64,000 nucleotides of DNA, taken from NCBI GenBank assembly GCA_963709325.1, contig CAVPVV010000003.1, forward strand, positions 2,914,001-2,978,000. Reading direction: 5' to 3'. The notes under the pieces were generated by a model. It was not told where the DNA came from and did no database searches. It saw nothing but the letters and a program-made list of their open reading frames with translations. Source of the DNA: VFZN01 sp963709325. Lineage in GTDB: Bacteria > Acidobacteriota > Vicinamibacteria > Vicinamibacterales > UBA2999. Position numbers and translations under genes: made by a program. The stretch's first letter is position 1, and the number at the start of each line of letters is the position of its first letter. Below, in pieces: positions 51,419 to 62,136 of this stretch.

Positions 51419-52699
51419 ATGCGTAGCGCCTACAGAGGTGTGGGATGGCTGGTGTGCGGGCTGCTCGTTTGGGCAAGCCCCCGCCGCCGCCGCCGTCGTC
51501 GTCGATTGGAATCTCATCACGACACAGGCTGTGGCCGCAGCCACGGTGTCGCGTCAGGGACCGGCAGGGCTCATCGACATCGCGATCGTGCAGCTGGCGG
51601 TGCACGACGCCATGCAAGCCTTCCAGAAACGCTTCGACTCGTACGGCGCTCCGATCGACAGTGCATCCGGTTCGCCGGTTGCTGCCGTGGCGAGAGCCTC
51701 ACGTGATGTGTTGATTGGCGTCGGTCTCACGACGACGCCGGGCGGAAGCGTCGACACGTTGTACATGAATTATCTCGCCGCGCGCGGCCTCCAGAACGAT
51801 CCCGGGTTGGCGGTCGGCCAGCAGGCGGCGGCCCAGCTCCTCGCTCTCCGCGCCAATAACGATGGTGGGGTGCCTGCCAACGCAGAACAGTTCTTCGGCG
51901 GAACCGGTGCTGGTGAATGGCGTCCGACGTCGTTCTCGGCCACCGGTCAGCCCCTCCCGATGACCGGCGCCTACATCCGCAGCATCCGGCCGTTCACACT
52001 GACGAGCGCCTCGCAGTTCCGGCAGGAACCCCCGCCGCATCTGGCCAGCGGCAAATATGTTGATGACTACAACGAGGTCAAGGCCCTCGGCTCGCTCACG
52101 GGCAGCTCACGCAGGCCGTCGCAGACCGACATGGCGCTCTTCTTTGCCGACAACGCGGTCCAGTACCTGGAATAGAACCTTGCGCTCGATTGCCCTCGAT
52201 CTCAGAGACAGCGGCGACATCGCGCGGATGTTCGCGCTCGTCAACATGGCGATGGCCGACGCGGTGATCGTGGCCTGGGACAGCAAGGTGTATTTCAATC
52301 TCTGGCGGCCGATCACGGCGATTCGCCTTGGCGACAGCGACGGCAACGACCGGACCGTTGGCGAGGCGACCTGGACGCCCTTCATCGCCACGCCCAATTA
52401 CCCGGAGTACGTCTCGGGCGCGAACAGTCTCTCGGGGTCCGCGACGACCATGCTGGGGAACTTCTTCGGGACGGACAAATACACGTTCACGATCACGAGC
52501 ACGTTCGTGCATCCGACGACCGGCCAGACACCGCAGAATCCCCGCGTCTATTCCAGATTCTCGGATGCGGCCGACGACGTCGTGGACGCGCGGATCTACG
52601 CAGGGCATTCATTTCCGTTCAGCCGACGAGGATGCACGCAGTGGCGGCAAGCACATCGCAAACTGGGCGTTCGCCCATTTCCTCAGGCCGAGCCACTAG
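51419..52699 (+). pseudogene. Vanadium-haloperoxidase-like (PAP2 family) gene with three frameshifts
   Basis: Reassembled from three frames, this is a PAP2/vanadium haloperoxidase-like exported protein of about 425 residues. Signal 'MRSAYRGVGWLVCGLLVWAS' begins at ATG 51419 (AAGGAG eight bases upstream). The frame breaks at the CCCCC run 51478-51482, continuing 'VVVDWNLITTQAVAAATVSR'; again at 52166-52167, continuing 'WNRTLRSIALDLRDS' and 'AWDSKVYFNLWRPITAIRLG'; and at the GGG 52603-52605, continuing 'GIHFRSADEDARSGGKHIAN' to the stop at 52699. Each break is one extra base. The Lys/Arg motif and the 'ARIYAGIHFR' Arg-His pair of the vanadate site are kept, but the usual Ser-Gly-His is 'VSGANSLSG', lacking the acid-base His. 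Either a pseudogene or mis-sequenced. Confidence 0.75.
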
Positions 52700-52714
52700 A
52701 AGAGACGCGGTGGG

Positions 52715-52746
52715 CCGCCAGCCTCGAGAAGGCTCGGAGCTGGCGG
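52715..52746 (+). terminator. Hairpin between haloperoxidase-like gene and nitrile hydratase operon
   Basis: CCGCCAGC (52715-52722) and GCTGGCGG (52739-52746) form a perfect 8-bp stem with a 16-base loop, 16 bases after the preceding stop. The following TCTAACT is only weakly T-rich, so termination may be partial. Confidence 0.5.
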
Positions 52747-52837
52747 TCTAACTCGGCAAGAGCGTTACGGCTGATCGATATCCGTGCCTGTGGTAGCGTG
52801 TCGCACCTCACCGGGTGCGTCGTAGAGGAGGAGGCCT

Positions 52838-53563
52838 ATGGCCAGGCCCGAAGACACTTCGGTTGACCGTCGAGCGTTCATCGTGACCGCGGCCGCTGGC
52901 GCGGCCGGCGCCGCGTCTTCGGGCGGTGCCAGCGCGGACGGCCACCATCACGATCACGATCACCAGGATGTCCCTTCCGACTTGACGCTCAGAACCAAGG
53001 CCCTCGAGTCGTTGCTCGTCGAGAAAGGTCTGGTCGATCGGGCCGCCCTCGACGCGCTGATCGACACGATGGAGCACAAGGTCGGGCCCAGAAACGGCGC
53101 GCGAGTCGTCGCCCGCGCCTGGGTCGACCCGGCCTACCGGCAGCGGCTCCTCGACAACGCGCCTGCCGCTATCGCGGAACTGGGATACAGCAGCGGGCAG
53201 GGCGATCACATGATCGTCGTGGAGAACGGCCCGAAGGTCCACAACCTGATCGTCTGCACGCTGTGCTCCTGCTATCCGTGGCCGGTGCTTGGACTGCCTC
53301 CGGTCTGGTACAAGTCCGCGCCTTATCGATCCCGCGCGGTTATCGATCCCCGCGGCATCCTGAAGGAGTTCGGCACCGAGCTCGCCGAGGACGTCGAAGT
53401 CCGGGTGTGGGACAGCACTGCGGAGTTGCGCTATCTGGTGCTGCCCGAGCGGCCCGCCGGCACGGACGGCCTTTCCGAAGACGATCTCGCCGCGCTCGTA
53501 ACCCGCGATGCGATGGTCGGCGTGCGCAAGGTGACGGCGACGCGATCGGGAGACAACCCATGA
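52838..53563 (+). CDS. nthA: Nitrile hydratase alpha subunit, cobalt type, with Tat-like leader
   Basis: Catalytic subunit of nitrile hydratase (nitrile to amide). The metal claw is 'VCTLCSCYPWPVLGLPP' with Cys140, Cys143, Ser144 and Cys145; Thr at position 141 (CTLCSC) marks the cobalt type, whereas iron enzymes have Ser. The next part 'PVWYKSAPYRSRAVIDPRGI' is typical. At 241 residues it is longer than usual because residues 1-33 form an apparent Tat signal ('DRRAFIVTAAAGAAGAASSG') before the common His-rich 'GHHHDHDH' and 'LRTKALESLLVEKGLVDRAA' start. The family is normally cytoplasmic. Strong GAGGAGGAGG ribosome binding site. First of four overlapping genes. Confidence 0.95.
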   Translation: MARPEDTSVDRRAFIVTAAAGAAGAASSGGASADGHHHDHDHQDVPSDLTLRTKALESLLVEKGLVDRAALDALIDTMEHKVGPRNGARVVARAWVDPAYRQRLLDNAPAAIAELGYSSGQGDHMIVVENGPKVHNLIVCTLCSCYPWPVLGLPPVWYKSAPYRSRAVIDPRGILKEFGTELAEDVEVRVWDSTAELRYLVLPERPAGTDGLSEDDLAALVTRDAMVGVRKVTATRSGDNP

Positions 53564-54219
53564 ACGGCGTCCACGACATGGGTGGGCAGCACGGCATGGG
53601 GCCCGTGCAATACGAGAGAGACGAGCCGGTCTTCCACGAGCCGTGGGAAGGGCGGGTCTACGCGTTGACGCGCGCGATGCGGGCCTGGCGCCGATGGACA
53701 CTCGACGCCGATCGCTACGGCATCGAAGTGATTCCGCCGGCCGAGTACCTGCGCATGAGCTATTACGAACGTTGGCTCTACCGGCTCGAGCGCGCAGTGG
53801 TGCAGTTCGGGTTGGTGACGGCGGAGGAAGCGCGCAGCGGGCGCGCCGCGGCCGGATCGACACAGGAAGCGCCCCGCTTCACGCTCGCCACCGCGGATCG
53901 CTGGCTGAATCGCGGCCTCGCATCGAGTGTCGAGCCGGGGGTGCGGCCGCGATTCGCAATCGGTGATCGTGTGCGTGCACGCAACATGCACCCTACCGGG
54001 CACACGCGATTGCCGCGCTACGCGCGCGGAAAGGCCGGCACGATCGTGATGGACCACGGCGTTTACGTGTTCCCTGACACCAGCGCTCACGGGAAAGGTG
54101 AGAATCGGCAACACGTGTACGCCGTCCGCTTCACGGCCCGCGAGCTCTGGGGCGATGCCGCCTCGGCGCGCGATTCGGTCCATCTCGATCTGTTCGACGA
54201 CTACCTCGATCGAGGGTGA
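53560..54219 (+). CDS. nthB: Nitrile hydratase beta subunit
   Basis: The 219-residue structural partner of the alpha subunit, overlapping it by ATGA. N-terminus 'MNGVHDMGGQHGMGPVQYER' and 'EPVFHEPWEGRVYALTRAMR' are the canonical beta start; the C-terminal SH3-like barrel has 'RFAIGDRVRARNMHPTGHTR', 'RYARGKAGTIVMDHGVYVFP' and 'VYAVRFTARELWGDAASARD', including the Arg residues that contact the oxidised claw cysteines. It has no signal peptide of its own, so if the alpha leader is real the complex would be exported as a folded hitchhiker. Confidence 0.95.
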   Translation: MNGVHDMGGQHGMGPVQYERDEPVFHEPWEGRVYALTRAMRAWRRWTLDADRYGIEVIPPAEYLRMSYYERWLYRLERAVVQFGLVTAEEARSGRAAAGSTQEAPRFTLATADRWLNRGLASSVEPGVRPRFAIGDRVRARNMHPTGHTRLPRYARGKAGTIVMDHGVYVFPDTSAHGKGENRQHVYAVRFTARELWGDAASARDSVHLDLFDDYLDRG

Positions 54220-54220
54220 C

Positions 54221-54604
54221 ATGGCGGATCCCGATCGGCTCTCCGATTTGCCCCGATTGCCGCGAGACGAAGGCGGCCCGGTGTTCGCCGAGCCCTGGCA
54301 GGCTCAGGCGTTCGCACTGGCCGTGAAGCTGTCGGAAGAGGGGCATTTCACCTGGAAGGAATGGGCCGCCGAGCTGGCCGCGGAGCTCAAGGCCGCCGCC
54401 GATCGTGGCGAGCCCGACGATGGGTCACGCTATTACGAACACTGGCTCGCGGTTCTCGAGCGGCTCGCCACCGCGAAGGGGCTCACGTCCTTCCCCGAGC
54501 TGACCGAGCGCCGGGACGACTGGGCGGACGCCTATCGGCATACGCCGCACGGCAAGCCGGTGGAGTTACGGCGGACAGCGGCCCGCTCCCACGGTCATGA
54601 GTGA
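54221..54604 (+). CDS. Nitrile hydratase accessory/activator protein (P14K-like)
   Basis: A 127-residue protein matching the nitrile hydratase accessory family: 'PVFAEPWQAQAFALAVKLSE', 'GHFTWKEWAAELAAELKAAA', 'DDGSRYYEHWLAVLERLATA', 'YRHTPHGKPVEL'. It is homologous to the N-terminal half of the beta subunit. In cobalt enzymes this activator (P14K/NhlE type) forms a complex with alpha and mediates metal insertion by subunit exchange together with cysteine oxidation. ATG 54221 lies one base after the beta stop. If alpha is exported, metal loading must precede export. Confidence 0.9.
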   Translation: MADPDRLSDLPRLPRDEGGPVFAEPWQAQAFALAVKLSEEGHFTWKEWAAELAAELKAAADRGEPDDGSRYYEHWLAVLERLATAKGLTSFPELTERRDDWADAYRHTPHGKPVELRRTAARSHGHE

Positions 54605-55067
54605 GCCAGCCGGCGCACCAGGGCCGCTGGCAACGACCGGGCACCGGCAAAGCGTGACGCGCTCTGACGGCCGCGTGATCGACGTGCTGCAGCGCCGCGC
54701 GCACATCTCGTACTGCTTCACGGGTTGCTGCTGCGGGAAGACAGAGCGCGGCTACGCGCCGGTACCCGCGACCGCATTCAAGGAAGAGTGGATCAACCGG
54801 AGACTGCGCAAGCTGGTGCACTTGACGAAGGCCGCGTGCCTGGGACCGTGCGAACTGGCCAACGTGGCCAACGTGGTGTTCGATGGCCGAGCGGCGTGGT
54901 TCCACTCGGTGAACGGCGCCGACGAAGTCCGGTGGATCTTCGACTACGTCGAGCAGATGCTGGCCGCGGATCGGTTCCTGCGGCCCGCAGAGCGGCTGGC
55001 GTCGCTGGCGTTCAACTTCTACGACTGGGATCATCGTCCCGGTCCGGGAGACGCGGATCGCGATTGA
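54597..55067 (+). CDS. (2Fe-2S) ferredoxin-like protein in the nitrile hydratase operon
   Basis: A 156-residue protein overlapping the accessory gene by 8 bases (ATGAGTGA). Cysteines are Cys40, Cys44-46 ('YCFTGCCCGKTERGYAPVP') and Cys81/Cys85 ('AACLGPCELANVANVVFDGR'), the thioredoxin-like (2Fe-2S) ferredoxin pattern. 'GCCCGKTERG', 'FKEEW' and 'CLGPCELANV' closely recall the small ferredoxins encoded beside CobN/CobW cobalt genes (recalled similarity, not searched). The C-terminal part ('WIFDYVEQMLAADRFLRPAE') is longer than in those. I infer a redox or cobalt-handling role in maturation of the cobalt nitrile hydratase. Its 3' end overlaps the convergent methyltransferase by 37 bases. Confidence 0.8.
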   Translation: MSEPAGAPGPLATTGHRQSVTRSDGRVIDVLQRRAHISYCFTGCCCGKTERGYAPVPATAFKEEWINRRLRKLVHLTKAACLGPCELANVANVVFDGRAAWFHSVNGADEVRWIFDYVEQMLAADRFLRPAERLASLAFNFYDWDHRPGPGDADRD

Positions 55068-55771
55068 ACGACGGGTAGTGCCTCGTCGGGCTTCCGAGCC
55101 GCAGCGTCGCGTTCGCGCGGAGAGGCCAGGAGCAGGCGATTCTTCGGCGTGATCGACGACGGGATTGTCTGCGTCCAGACCCGGTACCGTTCGCCGTCGA
55201 GCCTCGCCGCTCGTCCGATGTCGATGGCGAGCGCCGGATCCACCCATCCACCGTACGGTCCAACCTCGCACGTGTCCACGTCGTGGCAGCAGGGCAGCAC
55301 AGCAACGCGCGCCCGTGCACCGGCCGCTCGCGCCAGCACCCGATCGGTGAGCGCGCCGCACGCGTGACACGACACGATCACGTCGCCGCTCTCGATCTGG
55401 AATTCGTCGATCGTCGCGGTCACGAAGCTGACGCGGCCAGCGGCGCGGGGCCACTGCCTGGAGATTACTTCCTGCACGCGGGCTGCTGATCGAGGCACGC
55501 CGGGGTCGACGACAAGGGCGCGCGGCGACGTGTCATCGAGGAGCAGCATCAGGTGCGCGAGCAGGCCGTGGCCGCCGCCGGCGTCGACGACGCGACCGCC
55601 GCGGAACCGGCGGCGCGTTCGCCGCGCCACCTCCCACGCTTCGTACAGCTCCTTGCGGGGCAGGCACCGTGCCGCGCACAAGGCCCGGCCGATCCGATCG
55701 AACAACGAGTCGCCGGGGAAGCGGCCGAGGTCGTATTCGGTCAGGCGATCCTTCGAGGACGGCGCGAACAT
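55031..55771 (-). CDS. Methyltransferase-domain protein
   Basis: A 246-residue SAM-methyltransferase-like protein: 'RVVDAGGGHGLLAHLMLLLD' (motif I with Gly-rich loop), 'ALVVDPGVPRSAARVQEVIS' (beta-2 Asp), 'DVIVSCHACGALTDRVLARA' (the C-H-A-C-G-A-L-T-D stretch of RNA-methylase-like proteins) and 'RVAVLPCCHDVDTCEVGPYG'. The Cys/His-rich motifs suggest possible metal binding. ATG 55771 is the likely start (a GTG directly before is possible). The frame further upstream is antisense to the neighbouring hydrolase and is rejected. Confidence 0.78.
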   Translation of the reverse strand: MFAPSSKDRLTEYDLGRFPGDSLFDRIGRALCAARCLPRKELYEAWEVARRTRRRFRGGRVVDAGGGHGLLAHLMLLLDDTSPRALVVDPGVPRSAARVQEVISRQWPRAAGRVSFVTATIDEFQIESGDVIVSCHACGALTDRVLARAAGARARVAVLPCCHDVDTCEVGPYGGWVDPALAIDIGRAARLDGERYRVWTQTIPSSITPKNRLLLASPRERDAAARKPDEALPVVQSRSASPGPGR

Positions 55772-55822
55772 CACGGGCCCGTTCGAGCATATCCGCCGCG
55801 TGCGCTGCGTCACAATGAATGG

Positions 55823-56638
55823 ATGAACGCGGAGACGAGGGGGCTGGCAGCGAACCGGCTGGCGGCAGGCAGTGCAACGACGCTGGATCTGGTGATGCTG
55901 CACGGCATCTACGGGCGAGGGCGCAACTGGCAGGCCGTGGCGCGCGCGATTGTGGCGGCGCGTTCCGAGGTCGGGTGCTGGCTCGTGGACCTGCCGCATC
56001 ACGGAAACTCGGGGCCCGGACGTCACGGCGACACCGTCCACGGCTTGGCCCAGGACGTGCTCGATTGGGCCGCGGTGAATCACGTTTCGCTGCGGGTCGT
56101 GCTCGGGCACTCCTACGGCGGGAAAGTGGCGCTGGCGATGGCCGAGCGGCTTCCCGGCGTGCCGCTCCAGGTGTGGGTGATCGACTCGACACCCGACGTG
56201 AAAGCGCCGTCCGGCAGCGCGTGGCAGATGCTCCAGGCGGTCCGCGCCCTGCCGGAGCGGTTCGCCTCGCGTGAAGAGGCGCAGGCCGGCCTGCAGGCAC
56301 ATGGCTACGATCTGCCGGTCGCGCAGTGGATGACGACAAACCTGGTGCGTGACGGAGAAGCGTTCCGCTGGCACCTCGATTTCGCGGCCATGGAGCGGCT
56401 GCTGCACGACTTCTTTGCCACCAGCGTCTGGCCGGCGCTCGAGTCACCCGATCCGCAGCACGACATCCACATCGTCAAGGCGACGAAATCGAACGCGATC
56501 GCTCCCGACGCCCTGGAGCGCATCAAGCGCGCTGCCGGATCGCACGTTCACCTGCACGAGCTCGAAGGCGGCCACTGGATTCACGCCGAACGTCCGGACG
56601 CCATCACCGAGCTGCTGCTCGAGCACCTGCCGCGCTGA
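55823..56638 (+). CDS. Alpha/beta hydrolase (YbfF-like)
   Basis: A 271-residue cytoplasmic alpha/beta hydrolase resembling YbfF-type esterases: 'DLVMLHGIYGRGRNWQAVAR', 'VDLPHHGNSGPG', nucleophile elbow 'VVLGHSYGGKVALAMAERLP' (Ser), acid region 'VIDSTPDV', and final 'LEGGHWIHAERPDAITELLL' with catalytic His. It would hydrolyse a small ester or acyl thioester. Start ATG 55823; in-frame sequence upstream overlaps the divergent methyltransferase and is not used. Confidence 0.88.
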   Translation: MNAETRGLAANRLAAGSATTLDLVMLHGIYGRGRNWQAVARAIVAARSEVGCWLVDLPHHGNSGPGRHGDTVHGLAQDVLDWAAVNHVSLRVVLGHSYGGKVALAMAERLPGVPLQVWVIDSTPDVKAPSGSAWQMLQAVRALPERFASREEAQAGLQAHGYDLPVAQWMTTNLVRDGEAFRWHLDFAAMERLLHDFFATSVWPALESPDPQHDIHIVKATKSNAIAPDALERIKRAAGSHVHLHELEGGHWIHAERPDAITELLLEHLPR

Positions 56639-56649
56639 CACGATTTGTC

Positions 56650-56693
56650 AGGGGACAGTCCCCTTAGTCGATCCGGATCAGGGGACTGTCCCC
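56650..56693. repeat. REPIN-like pair of GGGGAC-n-GTCCCC palindromes
   Basis: GGGGACAGTCCCC (56651-56663) and GGGGACTGTCCCC (56680-56692) are reverse complements, each nearly palindromic, 16 bases apart. Two such units in inverted arrangement form a REPIN/BIME-like hairpin, the kind mobilised by RAYT-type enzymes. It sits between the hydrolase stop and the lipoprotein start. No RAYT gene is in the window. Confidence 0.75.
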
Positions 56694-56710
56694 CTTACAA
56701 TCGGAGCGTG

Positions 56711-57118
56711 ATGCAAATCCTGCGTACGGTTGGGGTGGTTCTGGTTGCGATGCTGCTTGCCGCCGGCTGTCGCTCGAACGAGCCGCTGGTGCCCGACAAC
56801 CCACCGATTCAGGTCGGGCGCGCGATCAGCTCCGACAACCGGATCGGCCAGCACACGGTCACGTTCCACCCGGACGACACAATCTACGTCTCGGTGCTGA
56901 CGAAGGACACCGGATCCGGCACGGTCGGCGTGCGCTGGACCTACGGCGAACGGCTGATCAGCGAACCGTCGAAGGAGGTCTCCTACAGGGGCGCCGCCGC
57001 GACCGAGTTCCACATCCAGAACTCCGGCGGATTCCCCGAAGGCAAGTACAGCGTCGAAGCATTCATCGACGGCAAGCTGGTGGGCCAGCGCAACTTCACG
57101 GTCACGCGAACCGAGTAA
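56711..57118 (+). CDS. Small lipoprotein
   Basis: A 135-residue protein with a lipoprotein signal ('VGVVLVAMLLAAGC', lipobox L-A-A-G-C with acylated Cys19) and a beta-rich domain ('TVTFHPDDTIYVSVLTKDTG', 'VGVRWTYGERLISEPSKEVS', 'PEGKYSVEAFIDGKLVGQRN') with the look of an Ig-like fold. No recognised family. The start codon follows the REPIN repeat directly, so the transcript leader includes it unless the promoter lies between. Convergent with the ADOP gene with only two bases between the stops. Confidence 0.75.
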   Translation: MQILRTVGVVLVAMLLAAGCRSNEPLVPDNPPIQVGRAISSDNRIGQHTVTFHPDDTIYVSVLTKDTGSGTVGVRWTYGERLISEPSKEVSYRGAAATEFHIQNSGGFPEGKYSVEAFIDGKLVGQRNFTVTRTE

Positions 57119-57120
57119 CG

Positions 57121-59646
<2,526 letters not shown>

Positions 59647-59715
59647 CCGATCGTTGGCAACTGCCCGGGAGGTCTACGGATCCGCGGATTTTGGGAGGAC
59701 TTCGCGGCCAGCCGT

Positions 59716-61635
59716 TCACTGGCCCGGAGGCTTGTAGCCGACCGGAACCACCTCGACGATGATGACCTGCCCGGCCGTGCCGTCTTCGGGTTCGGGGTGA
59801 TACGTGACCAGGACCGGCAGGCCCTGCGCCTGTGGACCGCAGTTGATACCGCCCCTGATGTCGTCCCTGTAGCTGACGAAGTCCATGGTGTCGAGCGATC
59901 CGCCGCGGACGCGAATCGGCCCGCCGGCGGTCTCAATTAACACTCGGGCGGCGTCGTTCGTGCATTCGATCGCCTTCATCACGCCGAAGATCCGAGTCTC
60001 GCCGTCGAGCACGTGGCGCAGCACGACGCGCTCGAAGTTGGTGGCGGCGTTGGCAGGTCCCGTGATGAGCATATCGGGCGGGGGAGCCGTGGGCGGCAGC
60101 GGAGCGATCGGCTCGTCGTCAGTCTCCGGAGGACGCTCGGGCACCGGCGCCTCGGTTCCCGCCGCGGCGGACAGCTCGACCTGGGCGGCGACGCCGAGGT
60201 ATCGCCGCGCGGTGGCGGTGATCTCGGGACTGCTGCCCCGTGCGACCAGCGGTCCGAGGACGCCGCGCGCGGTCTTGGTATCTCCCATCAGGATCAGGAT
60301 GCGCGCCATTCCGAGCCGATACTCCTCGCGCGCCGGCGCCAGCCGAATCGCCCGCTGCTGTCCGAGCTTCGCCTGCTCGAGATCCTCCCGCGTGTCAGCC
60401 TGGGCCTGCGCGAGCCTGGCGTGGGCGTCGGCGAGCAGCGGGTTGAGCTCGGTCACGGTTCGCCAGGCCGCCACGACCGCCGGAGGGTCGGGGTCGGCCT
60501 CTCGATTCACCCGTTCGATCGCCGAGGCCCTGAAATACGCTGAGAGATACGTGGGTGAGGGCGCCTCGCCGGCGCGCTGTGCCAGCGAGAGCGCCTGCTC
60601 GCGGTTGTTGGCCGCTGCGGCCAGATCTGCAAGCCGCGCCAGCGCGAGCGGCTGCCTCGGATCGACGCCAACCGCGTGATCGAGATGCGCCCTGGCCTCG
60701 TCTTCCGCCTTGAAGGCGAGCAGCAGATGGGCCAGGTGGGCGTGGGCTTCGCCCTCGGAAACAGGCGTGGCGTCGAGGCGTTCAATCCGGCCGAGCGATT
60801 CAGGGAGCGTGACCTCGAGGTGCTGGAAAAACAGCCTGCCGATGTACTGCCGAAGCTGGGATTCGAGCGCCTGCGGAGTAACACCGAGTCGTTCGGTGCA
60901 AGCGCGATCGAACGGCATGCCATCGAGCATCGCGTCCAGGAATGGGCCCAGGTGAGGCGCGTACTTCCCGTTCTCGGCGACCCGCAGGAAATGCAGCAGC
61001 GCCCACGATTCGGCATAAAAGATCGAGGTCTTGTCCCGTTCGTTGTAATACGGCGACTGGTGATCCACGGCGGTCAGCGTCGCCAGCGGCATGAACTCGC
61101 GCTGCAGTCGCTCCAGGTGCCGCTGGTGCACGGTGCCAATCCGGACCTTCTTGGCATCGATGGCTTCGAATGAACTGTAGAAGTCGGCCAGCCCTTCACC
61201 CATCCAGAGAGGCAGCTCGCCAAGCGAGCGGCTCGCCGCCAGGTGCACGTACTCGTGGTAGATGACGTCCGAGTAGTCGTAATCGCGATCGGCGAGGATG
61301 GTGATGTAATTCATCGGGCCGGACAGGAAGTAGCCGGCCACCGCCGTTGTCTTGCCGTTCCACCGCGGCTGAAACGGCTGATAACTGCGCTCGGTCTTGA
61401 ACACGATGACCGTGACGTCGCTGGTTTCGACATCCGTCCGAGCGACCTGGCCGAGCACCGCGTGGAGCTGCTCCATGCGCGTGGCGACGTTCCGCAGATC
61501 CCGGGCGGACGCTTCGCCCATGACGGTGAAGTGCGGCGACCGCACCTGCAGCCACTTCCGCTGCGGGACCACGTCGGCCTGCGCGTCGCCGATCACGGCG
61601 AAGACGGCGATGGTGAGCAACAGCAGGCGCAGCAT
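59716..61635 (-). CDS. Exported HExxH/TPR protein (DUF1570-like)
   Basis: A 639-residue exported protein: signal 'MLRLLLLTIAVFAVIGDAQA', a peptidase-like domain with 'VIYHEYVHLAASRSLGELPL' (His-Glu-x-x-His zinc motif near residue 130) and 'WMGEGLADFYSSFE' (third-ligand Glu), then a TPR-like helical region at about 280-480 ('ADAHARLAQAQADTREDLEQ'), a Pro-rich linker and a C-terminal beta domain. The pattern fits DUF1570-type proteins with unproven peptidase activity. Start 61635 is set by GGAGG six bases upstream. Confidence 0.8.
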   Translation of the reverse strand: MLRLLLLTIAVFAVIGDAQADVVPQRKWLQVRSPHFTVMGEASARDLRNVATRMEQLHAVLGQVARTDVETSDVTVIVFKTERSYQPFQPRWNGKTTAVAGYFLSGPMNYITILADRDYDYSDVIYHEYVHLAASRSLGELPLWMGEGLADFYSSFEAIDAKKVRIGTVHQRHLERLQREFMPLATLTAVDHQSPYYNERDKTSIFYAESWALLHFLRVAENGKYAPHLGPFLDAMLDGMPFDRACTERLGVTPQALESQLRQYIGRLFFQHLEVTLPESLGRIERLDATPVSEGEAHAHLAHLLLAFKAEDEARAHLDHAVGVDPRQPLALARLADLAAAANNREQALSLAQRAGEAPSPTYLSAYFRASAIERVNREADPDPPAVVAAWRTVTELNPLLADAHARLAQAQADTREDLEQAKLGQQRAIRLAPAREEYRLGMARILILMGDTKTARGVLGPLVARGSSPEITATARRYLGVAAQVELSAAAGTEAPVPERPPETDDEPIAPLPPTAPPPDMLITGPANAATNFERVVLRHVLDGETRIFGVMKAIECTNDAARVLIETAGGPIRVRGGSLDTMDFVSYRDDIRGGINCGPQAQGLPVLVTYHPEPEDGTAGQVIIVEVVPVGYKPPGQ

Positions 61636-61752
61636 CCACGGCCTCCAGAGGGGTATTACTGGGTAGTGGAAAAGCATTGCCAACGGCCCGAGAAGCAAGG
61701 CGCCAGCAGATTACACGAATCAACGCACGACGGAGAGAAAACGAACGGCTGA

Positions 61753-62103
61753 TTACCTGCTCTGACGTGGTCGCCGCTTCTTCCCCGGGGCCGGCTTGCT
61801 TGCGACGGCCTCATGGGCCAACTGCATCGCCGGTCGGACCGCTCGAGGCGTCGCGTTAGTCAGTTGCACCAGCGTGCACCCCTGGCGTCCCCAGGCGCCG
61901 GCCGCCGGCGTGAAGATGGCCGGGTAATCGCGGAGCAGGACCTCCTGTTCCGCAGGCGCGACCTTGACCATGCCGGTGCGTTCGTCGGCCTGGAGGGTGG
62001 CGAAGATGCGCCCGTTGGCCCGAAAGTCCGGGTGGCCCATGTGCGACCGCTCCTCGGCGCCAGGTTGCGCGAGGGCGATCTCGCGGAATTCGTCTCCAGT
62101 CAT
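61753..62103 (-). CDS. MmcQ/YjbR family DNA-binding-like protein
   Basis: A 116-residue protein of the MmcQ/YjbR family (cyclic double-psi or CyaY-like fold): 'MTGDEFREIALAQPGAEERS', 'MGHPDFRANGRIFATLQADE', 'VKVAPAEQEVLLRDYPAIFT', 'AWGRQGCTLVQLTNATP', and a basic Lys/Arg tail. GGAG lies six bases before the ATG at 62103. The frame is open further upstream through the 9-bp minisatellite, giving an 'ARFARF' repeat extension, but the ribosome binding site supports the shorter start. Confidence 0.85.
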   Translation of the reverse strand: MTGDEFREIALAQPGAEERSHMGHPDFRANGRIFATLQADERTGMVKVAPAEQEVLLRDYPAIFTPAAGAWGRQGCTLVQLTNATPRAVRPAMQLAHEAVASKPAPGKKRRPRQSR

Positions 62104-62136
62104 CGCTTTCTCCGATTCCTTCCCCACACCGTGAAC

